Shown here piece after piece: positions 1 through 13,384 of a stretch of DNA of 64,000 nucleotides. The DNA is from Solen grandis (lineage: Eukaryota; Mollusca; Bivalvia; Adapedonta; Solenidae): contig CM037783.1 of NCBI GenBank assembly GCA_021229015.1, positions 3,750,725 through 3,814,724 of the forward strand, written 5' to 3'. The translations under genes and the position numbers were made by a program. Numbering within the stretch: the stretch's first letter is position 1; every line of letters begins with the position of its first letter. The notes under the pieces were generated by a model that saw only the letters and a list, made by a program, of their open reading frames with translations, had not been told where the DNA came from and searched no databases.

Positions 1-292
1 TGTTTGATTGATTGGGTTTAACGTCTTCGACAGTATTTTAGTCAATTTGGGACTTTTATCTCCATGAGACCAATATAGTGCATCACGCCGTAGAAAAGTG
101 GCATGGTACCACATCAAGTCATATCCTGACACCGAGCTTACCAGTCCTGGACTGCCGTAACATCTTCAAGGCCAAGTAAAGCGCTATACCAGTACCATTT
201 TTTAAGACTTTGTTATGTCGCGGCCGGAGATCGAACCCACGATCTGCCGATTCCGTGGCGGACGCTCTAAGCGCTCGGCCATTGGGATCGGT
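1..292 (-). repeat. tRNA-derived SINE (minus strand)
   Basis: Read on the minus strand, the element starts near 292 with a tRNA-like head. Box A resembles TGGCCGAGCGCTTAGAGCG and box B is GTGGGTTCGATCTCC. It ends near position 1 with the tail GACGTTAAACCCAATCAATC. A second copy of the same family lies at 19397-19590. Box A/B spacing and the short ATCA-type tail are what a pol III SINE shows; no protein is encoded. It may be cut by the window edge. Confidence 0.75.
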
Positions 293-1094
293 GAACTATT
301 GAAAATGCAACCAAAAGCAATATAACGAAGAACAGAAAGTATTCTCTTTTATGATATATATATATATATATATCGGGATTTGCCAGCATTTCTGTAAACC
401 ATGTTTGGAAAAAAATCATATACATACATCATTTTTGTCACAAGTACTGATATTTATGTTAGTGGGAGTTATAAATTTCGAGACAACTTACGACAGGAGA
501 AAAAAAGATATTCAGATATAGTTGATGGGCCCTTAAAAAAGGAGTTCAGTATAAACGTTATTACCTTCACCGCAAAAGATGAAGGTATTTGTTTGCGGTC
601 TATTAACTTATCTAGCTCATTCTATTCATCACTTTAAAGCTTAATTTGAAATAGGATTCTTAAACGGATTAGATATATGACGATGACTTCTTGATTGTTC
701 CATGAAAAAGTATTCGACCCAAAGTAGAAGCAAGAATCAGGAAATATATAACTAACCATTCGCAGTAGGCGCAAATAAGGACACGTTTATATTACAGTAT
801 CGGCATTTCTCTTTCCCATAGATAAATAGTGAATGCTTTCAGACTATTCTATCAATGTGTTAAAGGCAACAGATGGAACATAACTATCGCCGTGCTAAAT
901 ACAAATTGAATGTGTACCTTCTGGTCTGTGATTACTTCGCAAACTGCATATGTTACCTTCGTCATTATTTGTAAACGTGATGTCTGCAAACACAAGGGGC
1001 GCAGATTATTACGTTTTGCAGTGATCACAAGTCTCTAAATAAAGGGACCATCTATTGCACATCGCATGTGCAATGTATCCCCCACCACCAAGAA
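293..1094. other. AT-rich intergenic DNA with a short (TA)n run
   Basis: A (TA)n run lies near 353-373. The only open frame is 78 codons and resembles no family I know. I see no splice-bounded coding segment here. Confidence 0.5.
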
Positions 1095-1540
1095 CTACAC
1101 GATGATTATCCTACCCGGCAAAAACACCCACCCAACCAGACCATCGCCACTACCAAACCACCCATCAAATAAGACCATTGCCATAACCAGACCATCCACC
1201 CAACCAGACCATTGCCACTACCAGACCCCCCATCAGACACCACTTCACCACCCTACCAGACCACCAACCCAACCAGATCATCACCACTTCCATACCACCC
1301 ATCCAACCAGACCATCGTCATAACCAGACCATCCATCCCACCAGACCAACCACCCAACCAGACTACCACCACTATCAGACAACCCACCCAACCAGACCAC
1401 TTTCCTACCAGACCACCAACCAACCAAACCATCGTTTCTTTGTGACCATTCACCCAACCAGACCATCGTTTCTACCTGACCAACCACCCAACCAGACAAT
1501 CGTTACTACCTGACCAACCAACCAACCAGACCATCAAATC
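1095..1540. repeat. Degenerate C/A-rich minisatellite
   Basis: Irregular units of roughly 20-25 bp are built around CCACCCAACCAGACCATC. The plus strand is almost free of G (4 in the 60 bases from 1141). Open frames on both strands read as Pro/Thr-rich or Trp/Gly-rich low-complexity peptides and are products of the repeat, not genes. Confidence 0.85.
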
Positions 1541-3250
1541 GGTTTCGATTTTCTTAGCATCAAGTGATTTGTTTAGTACGGAGCATTTATCTTGTGTTGA
1601 TTATGATTGTACGTACGTACGTTACATAAAATTATACATTCAGCTGATAAAAATCCAAAATAGATTCCATTAATTAATATGGTATGTTTCTTACACCTCG
1701 AATGAACTGTCCAGTCGCATTTTTACCTGCAGCTGTGTAACGGTCAGACGACCACCGTCCATTCCTGATCATTCAAACGACGCAGGAGACTGACACCAAA
1801 ATTTACGACTGGTCATTTGAGTCCATGTTCTTTGACAAGAAACATCACTCAGATGAACATCTGAGTCAACAATATTTTTTTTCTGTGGTTAATAAGAAGA
1901 ATGCAAGGATTGCTGGCGATGTTTACATTCCAAACACATAAACGATGTAGTCTCCGTCCACATGTCAGTGTTCGCGTGTACTGGTTGTATATCTTGACAC
2001 ATGAATACTTCGATAGTATACGAGAACAACAATACACTTTTACTTGAAATACACTAACATTGCTGATCAAAGTCTACGAAGTTCGTGTTGAACATCCTAA
2101 TACATTTTCATATTTAAAATAATATTATTTGAAACTGATTTGTGATTAGGTTCAGCAGAAATAAAAATTCCATGTTAGCCACAAATATTTATCCTGAAAA
2201 TAGACACAATGCTCTCTCTTCAAAAACAACTTGAAAATATCCTTCCATACAGCAAAAATATGTTCATAATCAATAACGTAACACACACTTTTTGTTTAAA
2301 TTTTGACTGTTTCAAAATGGGGCTTATGGTATGAATGGGACATAATAATCAAAATATTAAATAATACATTCAATAAAGAAAATAATAGGATTTTTATATT
2401 GTTATCAAATCCACTCAAATGTTTGTAATGTCCAGGTTTTCTCCTCCTTGCCTCTCTGTTTAAATTCCATTCCAAGTAGGAACATGTTAACTGTATTCAA
2501 AGTTTATATTAAAGCTCATATATAGACTTAACCAAAACATTTTTTTCCATTCCTTTAAAAAATATCATTTCTGTACTTTAATGGACAATTGCCTTATCCT
2601 ATGGTAATAAATCAATATAACATTTCTATGCCAAGAAAAACTGTTTTAATTATAATGTCATTTATTTAGATTGTTGATCATAAGACCATGTGTGCCAAAA
2701 TCAAGATTCAGAAATGACAAGCAACAAAAACATTTTAAACTTTTTTTCCCCCAGGAAAAAAATGTTTTGTTTTTGTTTGATCTCAAAATAGAGATTTAAG
2801 AATTTGATATTTTTGTTTTTGGTATGTAAAGTGGTGTGATATTTCAACCCGTTTGGACAAGTATTACAGAAGGCATGGCCACTTCAAATTCGAGATATTG
2901 AAAAGGGAAGTTCCCCCTTTGGTTCAGTATATTTATTACACGGGTGAATAGATTGATAGATAAGAATACAAATCTTTTCGGGGAAAAAAAAAAAACAAAT
3001 AAAAAATAATTTGTCTTTTCATCTTCCGGTTACGAAAATGGCCAGTTGTAATTAAAATTGCAGCCACTGCAAGCATCAAAATTGAAGTACGTGCCTGCAC
3101 GAACGATAAGGAATGCATCTGCGGTTTCATTTGACTTTTAATCAATCAAAAGATCAGTAATTGAGCCCGTGGTAAACTCACAGAAAATGCAGTAAACATT
3201 ATCGGGAAAAGATTTACTCGGTATTGATTTTTGTCAGGTTAACACAAAGA
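1541..3250. other. Intergenic DNA, nothing recognised
   Basis: AT-rich sequence with homopolymer runs (T and A tracts near 2540, 2745 and 2985). No open frame above 73 codons and no recognisable domain. Confidence 0.5.
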
Positions 3251-3251
3251 A

Positions 3252-3277
3252 TCTCTCTCTCTCTCTCTCTCTCTCTC
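3252..3277. repeat. (TC)n microsatellite
   Basis: Thirteen uninterrupted TC dinucleotides. Confidence 0.95.
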
Positions 3278-3540
3278 ATGGTAACTTCTGGTACATGTTT
3301 ATCTAATAAAGTCTAAAACAAATCCTAAGAGTATAATCATTTGCTGTATTTCAATACCAGAACATAAATATACAGTCAGCTGTAAGAACTTCAGATAATG
3401 CTGCAGGTAACTTATAATGTTTATAATGATCCTTAATCCTTTGAGATGAAAAGCAAAACACCGTTGATCTCAGTCTGATTTGGATTGTCAGTGGTTTAAT
3501 AAGTGGAAACTGGTGTATTCGAGAGTCGAGGGGTTAGATC

Positions 3541-4110
3541 ATGGTAAGAACAGCTGTACCCGTGTGTCAAGAGGTTAGATCATTGTCAGAACAGCTGTAC
3601 CCGTGTGTCAGAACAGCTGTACCCGTGTGTCAGAACAGCTGTACCCGTGTGTCAGAACAGCTGTACCCGTGTGTCAAGAGGTTAGATCATGGTCAGAACA
3701 GCTGTACCCGTATGTCAAGGGGTCAGAACAGCTGTACCCGTATGTCAAGAGGTTAGATAATGGTCAGAACAGCTGTACCCGTTTGTCAAGGGATTAGATC
3801 ATGGTCATAACAGCTGTACCAGTTTGTCAAGCGGTTAGATCATGGTCAGAACAGCTGTACCCGTATGTCGAGGGGTTAGATCATGGTCAGAACAGCTGTA
3901 CCCGTGTGTCAAGGGGTAGATTATGGTCATAACAGCTGTGCCCGTGTGCCAAGCGGTTATATCATGGTCAGAACAGCTGTACCATTTTGCAAGAGGTTAG
4001 ATCATGGTCAGAACAGCTGTACCCGTGTGCCGAGGGGTCAGAACAGCTGTATCCGTGTGTCAAGCGGTTAGATTATGGTCATAACAGCTGTACCCGTGTG
4101 TCAAGGGGTT
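3541..4110. repeat. Minisatellite with an E-box in every unit
   Basis: Units of about 41 bp (GGTCAGAACAGCTGTACCCG, then TGTGTCAAGAGGTTAGATCAT) mix with shortened units of about 20 bp that keep only the GTCAGAACAGCTGTACCCGT part. I count 16 copies of CAGCTG between 3541 and 4095. Open frames across it (repeated SEQLYPCV / QNSCTRVS peptides) are produced by the repeat. Confidence 0.9.
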
Positions 4111-7100
4111 AGGTCCTGGTTTAAACAACTGTTCTTTAACTAACAAAAAATCCTTTCAAATTAATATTTGATAGCTGCATCTGGCTTACATTTATCCCAT
4201 TAAGGTCTTGTTCGTGCATAAATGACTATGAAGTATTGTATTAACTTAGTCTTTTGAAACTGGTGCAAAAATATATAGACCCCCGCAAATCGTTGGCTTA
4301 AATATGCATAAAACCCACCAAAATATCATTAGCAGCATCTTAATTAACATCATCATCAGCAGCAGTAGCAGCAGCCGTTGCCGCAGCAACAACAACAACA
4401 TCAAGCCTATATTATCATAATCTTATTTATCATCCATCACTATTTTCTTCCTTTATATTGTTCAGTAGATCCTTGAATGTCACAGTGCCCTCGTTACATC
4501 CAAACCTGTAATTTTCCATCCCGACTGAAGCTATTTAACGCGTTAGGAGTATTGATAAGTGTTGCAGTGCAGTTTGCTACCGGGCTGTCATGTCGGGTCA
4601 AGGTCATCTTAAACACGAGCTATCAGATATGTACAGATTTTATATCAATTATCAGGTTTATTATGATAGTTAACAATTTGATTACATATACTCTTGACAA
4701 TCTAAAGAAAATTGTGTTAAATTGTGTACTGTTATGTACATATATGTGGAACATCTTCGTCATCATCAGTTATTTCAAAATCGAAGTGAAAGAATACATT
4801 AAGAAGATCAGCAACAAAACCACCATGCTACTCTCATTACTATATATCGCCTCTACTAATGGCAAAATGCAACTTCAAAAAAACAGTACAAGAATTCATT
4901 TACACACACACATATATAAACACACTAAACATAACATGATAAGTATCCCTTATTTGCATTCGTAACCTGGGATGCTTTGCAACCGCTGCGGCGCCAAGCA
5001 TCGATCTGTTCAAATTCTGAAGTGATCCGGACATAACGTTTGTACGTTCGTACCGCGGAAAAAGTATATAGTATTCTTCACCACAGGTTGGTCCCTTGTC
5101 TAGACCGCAGTTTATATATGGTCGCGCGCCTCATGGTATGTCGTCTGGTCCTTTTTATTTTGGCGGGCAAAATTGTCCGGATTTATTGTCCAATTTAGAA
5201 GACCTTCACCGTTTCATCTAGATCTTACTTAAACGAAAAAAAAAAGGTTGTTGCGTCCGAGAAAAGAACATGCTAATCTATCCAAAGCTGAAACACAATA
5301 TATGCAATCGTTAAAAAGTATGTCAATACACTGCGGCTTTTTTATTCCTTATTGTGTACGTACTACAGTTATTTTCCTTGTGCTTTTTTTTCTATCTTTT
5401 TTTCATTTTTATTTTTTTACCGAGGAAAAATACAATTGTTGAGGAAGATATTCTGTTTAAAAACGATTCAACTATAATGGAACAGAACTTTATTGATCCT
5501 GGTAATGAGAGTTTTAGTCCCATAGCTATAACGCCTGACCCAAACTGAGAACCCCGGAATAACACACGGAACACACCGCAGTACAACGGAACGAGATATC
5601 TTGATCCGGATGATCATGGAGAATCTTCGTAAGCGTAAATTCACAGATGTAAAATAGTATTTTTCCTGTGAAGTTTTCTTTACAAATATTTTGTGTTTGT
5701 ATAATGAAGTAAATTGGGTCATCTTTATTCATGTTCAATTGTGAAAATACGAAATTAGTAGCCACTATTTAGAACAAAGGACTTACGACTAAGATCAAAT
5801 TTGTTCGTAGGAAGTTTAGTGAAACGGGCCCCTGGATCTCCCAGGATCAACACGGTGCCACGACACTGACCGTCCAGGACTTCCTTGGACTGAAAATCCC
5901 GCAATACAACGACACTTTCAAACAGTTTATAACTGTCTGGATATGTCCTAGACCAACAAGGACCATCCCGGATAAACACGGACCCAACGCGGATCCCGGA
6001 TCGGACAAATCTCCGAGACAGTCCAAGAGACCGGTGTGAAATGAGGAAATGCATTCTTTTTAAGACTTTATCCTTGTATCTTCTTTTAGACTAGCTGAAA
6101 TCACATTTTATTATTGCTGATATGTCATCATGATAGACATAATATTATGGGATCTAAATTACAACAAAAAACTGAATTTGTAAACACCGACACTCATCCT
6201 AGTGTTTTAAAAAGTGTCACTCGACTTAAGAGTCTTGCTTGAAAATAAACGTGATGAGGTCCACGTGACGTGGTACATGCTACATATGTACTAGATGTAA
6301 ATAACATATTTCAGTGTGTATTGGGTGTTGCAATCTAAATATGATTGCCATATCCGAGGCTGCGGGTATAAGTGGGTTAAATTAGTTCCAGCTGTAGCGT
6401 AGGACTGTATCTGTTGATAACAAATAGTATGAATCTGCGTAATTATTCCATTGAAAATGGACAAGTACCCAAACATTTTCAAATTGATGGGTAGCAAAAC
6501 CCAATTAAGGTAAACCATCCATCATTTAATTATAATCATAGTCCTTTAAATGCTTAAAAAGACAGTGCAGATGCAAGCATCCACTGCCTTGGAGTTATAG
6601 GCTTGTTAGCTCAAAGCCTATTAGGCTTGCAATTATTATAACATTCAAATGATCACTTGATGGACCATGATCAGTAATTAATTATGGATGGATTACCTTA
6701 ATATTGATATTACCCACTCAGATAAAGGACTTTACTTCGCCTCTAAAATTAGGGACTCTCCGACTTTTGATAACTTGTAGATGCTAGCTGCTCACTGAGT
6801 TCTAGTCATTGAGAGTAAAAGGTATAAACTCAGTTTACCAATACCACTGTCTGATCCTCTGTATATACATGTGAGCTATTAATTTTTCAACTCCATTTTA
6901 AAAACATAAATTGAAACGTTTTTTATTTCTTCAGTACTAACCATGACAGTCAGAGTTTTGGTTATAAATTAAATTTAAAAAAAAATGGTGATAATTATTT
7001 ACCCACATGGGTACTTTCTGATCTTCATTACAATAAAATCATTACAATAATAGTATTATCTTGTGCTTTAAACCCTCACTACCAACTTATTCAACTAATT

Positions 7101-7485
7101 GCGAAAAAATCTAAGTCTGGTGTACCATCTGTTACTTTTTAATTCGCAGTTTCCTGGACTTCCTACGACGTCAAGTGCCTTAATTACCTCGAATGTTTGT
7201 ACAACTCTCTAATACTGTTTATACTATGATTCATAGGTGCGTTGATTCACTGACCAGTTCCCATAATATCTCTCTAAAGTAATCAAACTGGGTAGACTTA
7301 ATTTCCGAAGAAAGCTTCAAAAAGTATCGGTGATTTTCTTTTTAGATTTTTTTACTACTTATGGCTTTCTTACTGTGAAAATTATCGTTAAAACATTTGG
7401 CTTGGGGAAACTGTCTGTATAAAAGATAGTAAATTCACACCAAAAAATCACTGGATATCTATTTCTCTGAATAATCAATACTCTG
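4111..7485. other. Intergenic DNA, unassigned
   Basis: A trinucleotide-rich patch (ATC, AGC, AAC) spans about 4350-4400. One 162-codon open frame begins at 4477 but has low-complexity stretches and no recognisable domain. 5530-6050 is unusually GC-rich for the area, with several GGATC-containing stretches, and looks like an old repeat I cannot name. I see no splice-supported exon. Confidence 0.4.
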
Positions 7486-7487
7486 TT

Positions 7488-7542
<55 letters not shown>
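7488..7542. repeat. Compound (TG)n(GA)n microsatellite
   Basis: A TG run passes directly into about 20 GA dinucleotides. Confidence 0.95.
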
Positions 7543-7545
<3 letters not shown>

Positions 7546-9789
7546 TTTGTATTATGATACAGCCGTAATTCCTTTGGTACACTGACATAACTGTCTTGGT
7601 CGAAGATAGGCTTTCAATGAACCTAAATCTGGGTTAGACTAGATAGTCGGATATGAAATTCACGTTTATTTGTACATGCTTAATTTCACAACTTCAATAC
7701 GTGGTACGAATGTATGGTTTCAAGGATACACAGCGAGTTTCAAGGATAACACATACTCATGAAAATAACAATAGAATGTTTCACGGTTAATCTATAGCCT
7801 GTGTGGTAAAGCTAATCTGCTGCCTCAACTATCGTTCATCAGCAGTACGATCAGATAACACTCTGATGTGTTTCATCGCGACGAAAAGATCGCCATTTCA
7901 GATACATTGGATCATTAAAAACAAAACTAATAATGAACGACTTTGACCTCACTTCAATCTTCATCACTTTGGTTAACATCTTGGCTTTGCGCTACTTTTA
8001 ATTATAATAGTTATATCTGCGACGTCTTCTTGTGTTTAGTGCCGAATTTTAGAAAACATAATTATTGATCACATCAAATGCAAGTTCAAAGCTGTTAACA
8101 TCGGCGATGTCTCTTCACCACTTTGATTTACCTTCGTTTCATTTAAAGGCCAAATATATTTTAATTAAATATTTTGGATGGATGTCAAAATATTCTCCTT
8201 GCTTACATTTTTCATTGGCGAGTATGAATAACAATTTGTTTATCTGCTACGTCATCAATATCGTTATCGGAGACATATGTGTGAAAGGTTTATGGAAAAC
8301 GTCAGAAAATTGGCGCAGATATGCGGAATATGCCAATTAGGTATTTTTGTAAACATATGAATAATCTTAAGTAAAACATTCTTCTTTATTTATGCATTAT
8401 AGCAAGAAAAATCTATCAGAGTTATCGTAATTTAACTCTACGACCTATATAGTTTACTTTTAGCATAAATCTAATCATAACTTACTTTTGCATGTCTTAG
8501 TATAGCAGTTATAGACAGGAAAGTCATAAGTAGACAACTGGAAAAAATTAACAACGGGTAAACAACGAAATGAGCTTCAATACAGAAAAAATATTGACCG
8601 TAATAACATATTAGTTATTACTTTGGAGTTATACCTTTTTTAATAAAAATTATACACTTTAATCCAATGACTCGTCGTAAAACATACTTGCAATTGATTA
8701 CAAAACATACTCTGTAATTTATTTTTCAGTTGTTGAAATGTTAATAAGATATAAAAGCTTCTGTATCTGCAGAGTTTAATACTGTGCTAGCTTACACAGG
8801 CAGTGTTCATTCACGCCGTCTTAAGCTGCCATGTTCATAAAGTGGCACTTTATTATATAGTCGTTACTTGGTAGCAACCTGTGCCAAAAAGTTACTTTCC
8901 CTAAATCCTTGAATAACTACCTCCGACAAATTTGAAAGTAAAAAAATAATAGCACATATCAAAAATCAAACCGTATTCTACATTTGTATGTTCCCAGCAG
9001 CCATGCCTGTAAGAGATCTGTACAGTACAACAATTTAAACCTACCCGCAGTACTAATTCACAATGCTCCTTGTGCCTCTGTCTGTCTCCCAGTAGACTCT
9101 AGCACTAAGGAAAGACCACACCCAAATGTTACCATAGAAACAAAACCACACTGTTACCAGAGCCAGTAACAAGATAGATCAATATCGGAGATTTTTTGTT
9201 CAATATACAGTCACATTGAAATGAACAACCATCATTAAGGTGTATCTGTAATATAATGAGCATATATAGGTGAACGTTCCGTCACCAAGGCTTGATACCG
9301 TAGTACATGCCAGATAAAATATTGACTACATTGTCTTAAACTGCCCGGTTATTGTATAGGCGATATAAGGATATCGATTCCATTTCTCAGTCTCTTTTTT
9401 TCTTAAAGGAGAGGCAAAAACGTTGATTCTAACCAAACATGATAAGCCATGAGGTCTGCTGAGGAAACAATGCCATGTTTTAATAATCGATATAATCGAC
9501 CTTTATTTTCTGAATGTGAAAGTTTCATCAAGATGCAGCAAAATGTCACTATCCGTGATTCTACGTTATTTTGCAAGAGCTATAAATACCGCTTGTAATG
9601 CTCAACTTTAGAGAAAATATCACAAAATACATACTGGCACGAGACGTACATGCAGGGAGAGAGCTGTTCATTGAAGCTATATCATGAATCTTACGAAGGC
9701 TGTGATGTTTGGAGAATATTAATATTAATTGTATCTGTTTCAACAAAGCGACGCATGTGTTTTCCAGTATCTAGCGTCACAGACAGAGA
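7543..9789. other. Intergenic DNA, nothing recognised
   Basis: Open frames of 61-91 codons (such as 8065-8340) have no recognisable motif and no convincing splice context. Confidence 0.45.
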
Positions 9790-10561
9790 CAAGTAAATGG
9801 TGTTGTATGCAACACATGAAGTCCCCTACCGGCTCCACCTTGATTCAATATGGTAATCAATAATACATTTATGAATTGATGAACAAGTCTTCAAAATAAT
9901 CTTCAGACATACGAAATGTAATGCAACAAAATTTCTTAAATTTGACTCAAATGACTTGAATAAAGTTATTGAAAGATCAATGATTTGTATCTGCTACCAT
10001 AGCAACCGGGATCCCATTTTTTGCCATATTTTCACTATTTCCGTTACCATAGCAACCACAATTTTAGTCGAAGAACAAAAATAAAATGATGTGCATAATC
10101 TACATATTGCCATCTAGTCATATACCAAGTTTCATCAAGTTAGCTTGCTTAGTTATAAAGTTATCGCGGGATCCCATTTTTTTTTTTGCCATATTTTCAC
10201 TATTTCCGTTACCATAGCAACCACAATTTTAGTCGAATAAAAAAAATAAAATGATTTGCATAATCTACACATTGCCATCTAGTCATATACCAAGTTTCAT
10301 CAAGTTAGCTTGCTTAGTTATAATGTTATTGCGGATCCCATTTTGCCATATTTTCACTATTTCCGTTACCATAGCAACCACAATTTTAGTCGAAGAACAA
10401 AAAAAAAAGTCATAAACCAAGTTTCATCAAGTTAGCTTGCTAAGTTATTAAGTTATCGCGGGATCCAGATTTGAGCGGACAGACAGACGGACAGACGGAC
10501 GGACAGACGGAGGGCAAACCTATAGTCCCCTCCGGTGTGAACACCGGTAGGGGACTAACAA
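9790..10561 (-). mobile_element. Helentron-like non-autonomous element (CCCCTACCGG family)
   Basis: Read on the minus strand, a near-perfect 33-nt palindrome opens the element at 10556-10524; its arms are AGTCCCCTACCGGTGT and ACACCGGAGGGGACT. The first 13 bases (AGTCCCCTACCGG) return inverted at the other end, 9820-9832. Beyond them lies a 6-bp hairpin (GTGTTG, loop CATA, CAACAC) at 9815-9800, then CATTTACTTGTC. Inside, units beginning CCATATTTTCACTATTTCCG repeat near 10037, 10202 and 10358, spacing 165 and 156 bp. No protein is encoded. The termini fit the plan of Helentron-derived repeats; the family name is inference. Confidence 0.65.
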
Positions 10562-11377
10562 GGAAGTCATTATCTTTGTCAGGTTTGAAACAACATATTT
10601 GTAGAAGAAATTCAGTTTACACTTATCATCTCGCATAGCCTATAATAACAAACCAAGTTACTACAGTTCAAAGGATTTGTAATATTATACATGTATTATG
10701 TAGACCTATTCATTATTTAAAATAAAATACGTCCGGATATGTTCATTGGCAATAAATTTGATTATTGAAATAGGTTTAAGTGAGCGAGCGTGCGAGTGCG
10801 TGTGTGTGTTAGAACTGTTTGGAATAAGAGTATTATGTGCTAAAAATAAACCGCTTCTTAAGAATTATGTAATAATACTAGTATTGCAATCTTAATTTAT
10901 GGTTTAAAATTTATGGATTTATCGCAGCGCTCCGCTTCGCGTCGCTTGCGACAAATTCCATATGAAAATATAAACGATAACTAATAAAGGTTTGTTGATA
11001 AACAGAGCAACTGTATGTGACTGTGTTTAAAACGTGTACATATATACGAGAGTCTCATTCGGCTTTGAAGAAACACGTTGCAAACACAACTGGTCACAGA
11101 TAAAAACCAACACATTGAACGATGTTTATTGAACATAAAGTCTAACATTCTAGACGTTTATAATATGGAAAAATCAATATGGATAAACTGCAATAGTTTT
11201 CTTGCGTATCAAACTTCAGAATCTTCAGGTCGATAAAAATAGTGATTTTTGTGCACGAACACAACCGCTCGAGATAATTAGGTATATGCATTGTAGATGC
11301 AAGACCTAAAGAAACAAATTCAACTTGAAGTGTATCGTGTTAGGGAAGTACTTTCTATATTAATCGTTATTTGTTTC

Positions 11378-11411
<34 letters not shown>

Positions 11412-11605
11412 TTTTGGTGGTGGTGGTGGTGTTGTGTGTGTATGTTTGTGTAGGGGTGATACGTCTTCGCGTTTGTCTCTAAGCACTGGCATTTGCTCCA
11501 GTTGATTTCTTTTAGAAACACTTCAGCTTCAAAACATTACTATCTAGTCATCCTGTTAATTCTGAAATAAGTTAACTGTTGGTTATATCATGAGACCTAT
11601 CCACC
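10562..11605. other. Intergenic DNA with T tract and GGT run
   Basis: Contains a TA/T tract (about 11379-11415) followed by (GGT)n. The segment 10919-10965 shares its tail (TTGCGACAAATTCCATA, then AAATATAAACG) with 17945-17985, so it is probably an unnamed interspersed repeat. Confidence 0.4.
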
Positions 11606-12435
11606 ACAAGAAAACCTCACCAAGTCACATTATCCCGATACCATACCTAGACACATTAACTTGATACCTCACCAAGTCACATCATCCTGAAACCATACCT
11701 AGACACATTAACTTGATACCTCACCAAGTCACATTATCCCGATACCATACCTAGAAACATTAACTTGATACCTCACCAAGTCACATCATCCTGAAACCAT
11801 ACCTAGACACATTAACTTGATACCTCACCAAGTCACATCATCCTGATACCTCACCAAGTCACATTAACTTGATACCATACTTAGACACATTACCCCGGTA
11901 CTTCACCAAGTCATATTATCCTGATACCTCACCAAATCACATTATCCCGATACCATACCTAGACACATTAACTTGATATCTCACAAAGTCACATTATCCT
12001 GAAACCATACCAAGACACATTAACTTGGTACCTCACAAAGTCACATCATCCTGAAACCATACCTAGACACATTAACTTGATACCTCACCAAGTCACATTA
12101 TCCTGATACCATACCTAGACACATTAACTTGATACCTCACCAAGTCACATTATCCCGATACCATACCTAGACACATTAACTTGATACCTCACCAAGTCAC
12201 ATTATCCCGATACCATACCTAGACACATTAACTTGATACCTCACCAAGTCGCATCATCCTGAAACCATACCTAGACACATTAACTTCACACCTCACCAAG
12301 TCACATTATCCCGATACCATACCTAGAAACATTAACCTGATACCTCACCAAGCCACATTATCCTGATACCTCACCAACTACCACACCTAGGAACATTAAC
12401 TTGATACCTCACCAAGTCACATCATCCTGACACCG
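11606..12435. repeat. 52-bp tandem satellite, about 16 units
   Basis: The consensus unit joins CTCACCAAGTCACATTATCC, CGATACCATACCTAGACACA and TTAACTTGATAC. Most units are full length; a few are shortened to about 26 bp near 11840 and 11920. Divergence between units is low. No coding content. Confidence 0.9.
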
Positions 12436-13384
12436 GACCAGCAAGTCTTGAAACCACCAAATAATGGGCGTACGGCCTAACCACACGAGCAGCAGGACCA
12501 GTCTACCGAATGTTAAAGTTACGTGCAGTGTGCATTATCTTCAAATGCTTGACTATAAAAAAAATAAAACAACAAAACATACAAAATCGTTGTGTGGACC
12601 AAAAATGGACATGTATTTCCATTTGATGTATACGATTTTTTTTAATTGAATGGTAGCGCATCATGTAAGTTCATGTATGTTGTTTTGTGGAAAAACACAG
12701 AATACATTTATGTTGTAAACCGTCAATTTTTCACGGAAAAATAATGACTTATAAGTCACCCGATGCAACATTCCGTGATTATAAAAAACTGTGTGGTTTC
12801 TGATCACAGGAAATAGCGTTACGAACCGTATTGACCTATATTTAGTATTTCAAAACCTATATTTAGAAATCTTTTTTTCGTGTGCCGTCACATGACTGAA
12901 TACATTTACTCTTTGTGCATGCGTTTACTTCAAAGAGCGTTTTCCCGTGTAGTATGACTTGATTTGTTAGGAAACAAAGATTTCACCAACATTAATGAAG
13001 GAGAGTAGATTTTTTAAAATCCTTTATCGGTAATCTGTGAACGAGAGCCTTTAAAAATCTAAACTGCCCTGAATTACATAAATACATATAGGCGAAACCT
13101 GAACATTTACGACTGCCTTCATCCTCAGTTTGGCAAGTGCATGATGCTTCTTTATAATACACCCTTGATATAACCATGGCGTGTATAGCGTTGTAAGAAA
13201 CAATTCATTCTTTTAAAGTTCAATAATGTTCATTTAGGTTCTATTGAAATTTGAATTTTCTGAGCTCCTGATTGGTCACGTATTCGGGTTAACTTCTTGC
13301 AACACTGGTTCAGCTTATAACTGTTTTATTGACACAAAGGTACCGTAATTGTCACATAAAAACTAAACATAAATCCGAACTGAG
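12436..13384. other. Intergenic DNA, nothing recognised
   Basis: AT-rich sequence. Open frames of about 61 codons only. Confidence 0.45.

Noticed and set aside
1066..1445. Pro/Thr-rich and Trp/Gly-rich open frames
   Set aside because: They exist on both strands only because the repeat lacks stop codons; no gene structure.
3541..4071. Repetitive Cys-containing open frames (QNSCTRVS-type)
   Set aside because: Produced by the minisatellite in several frames at once; composition follows the DNA unit.
4477..4965. 162-codon open frame
   Set aside because: No recognisable domain, biased composition, and no splice or promoter context. Expected by chance in 64 kb of AT-rich DNA.
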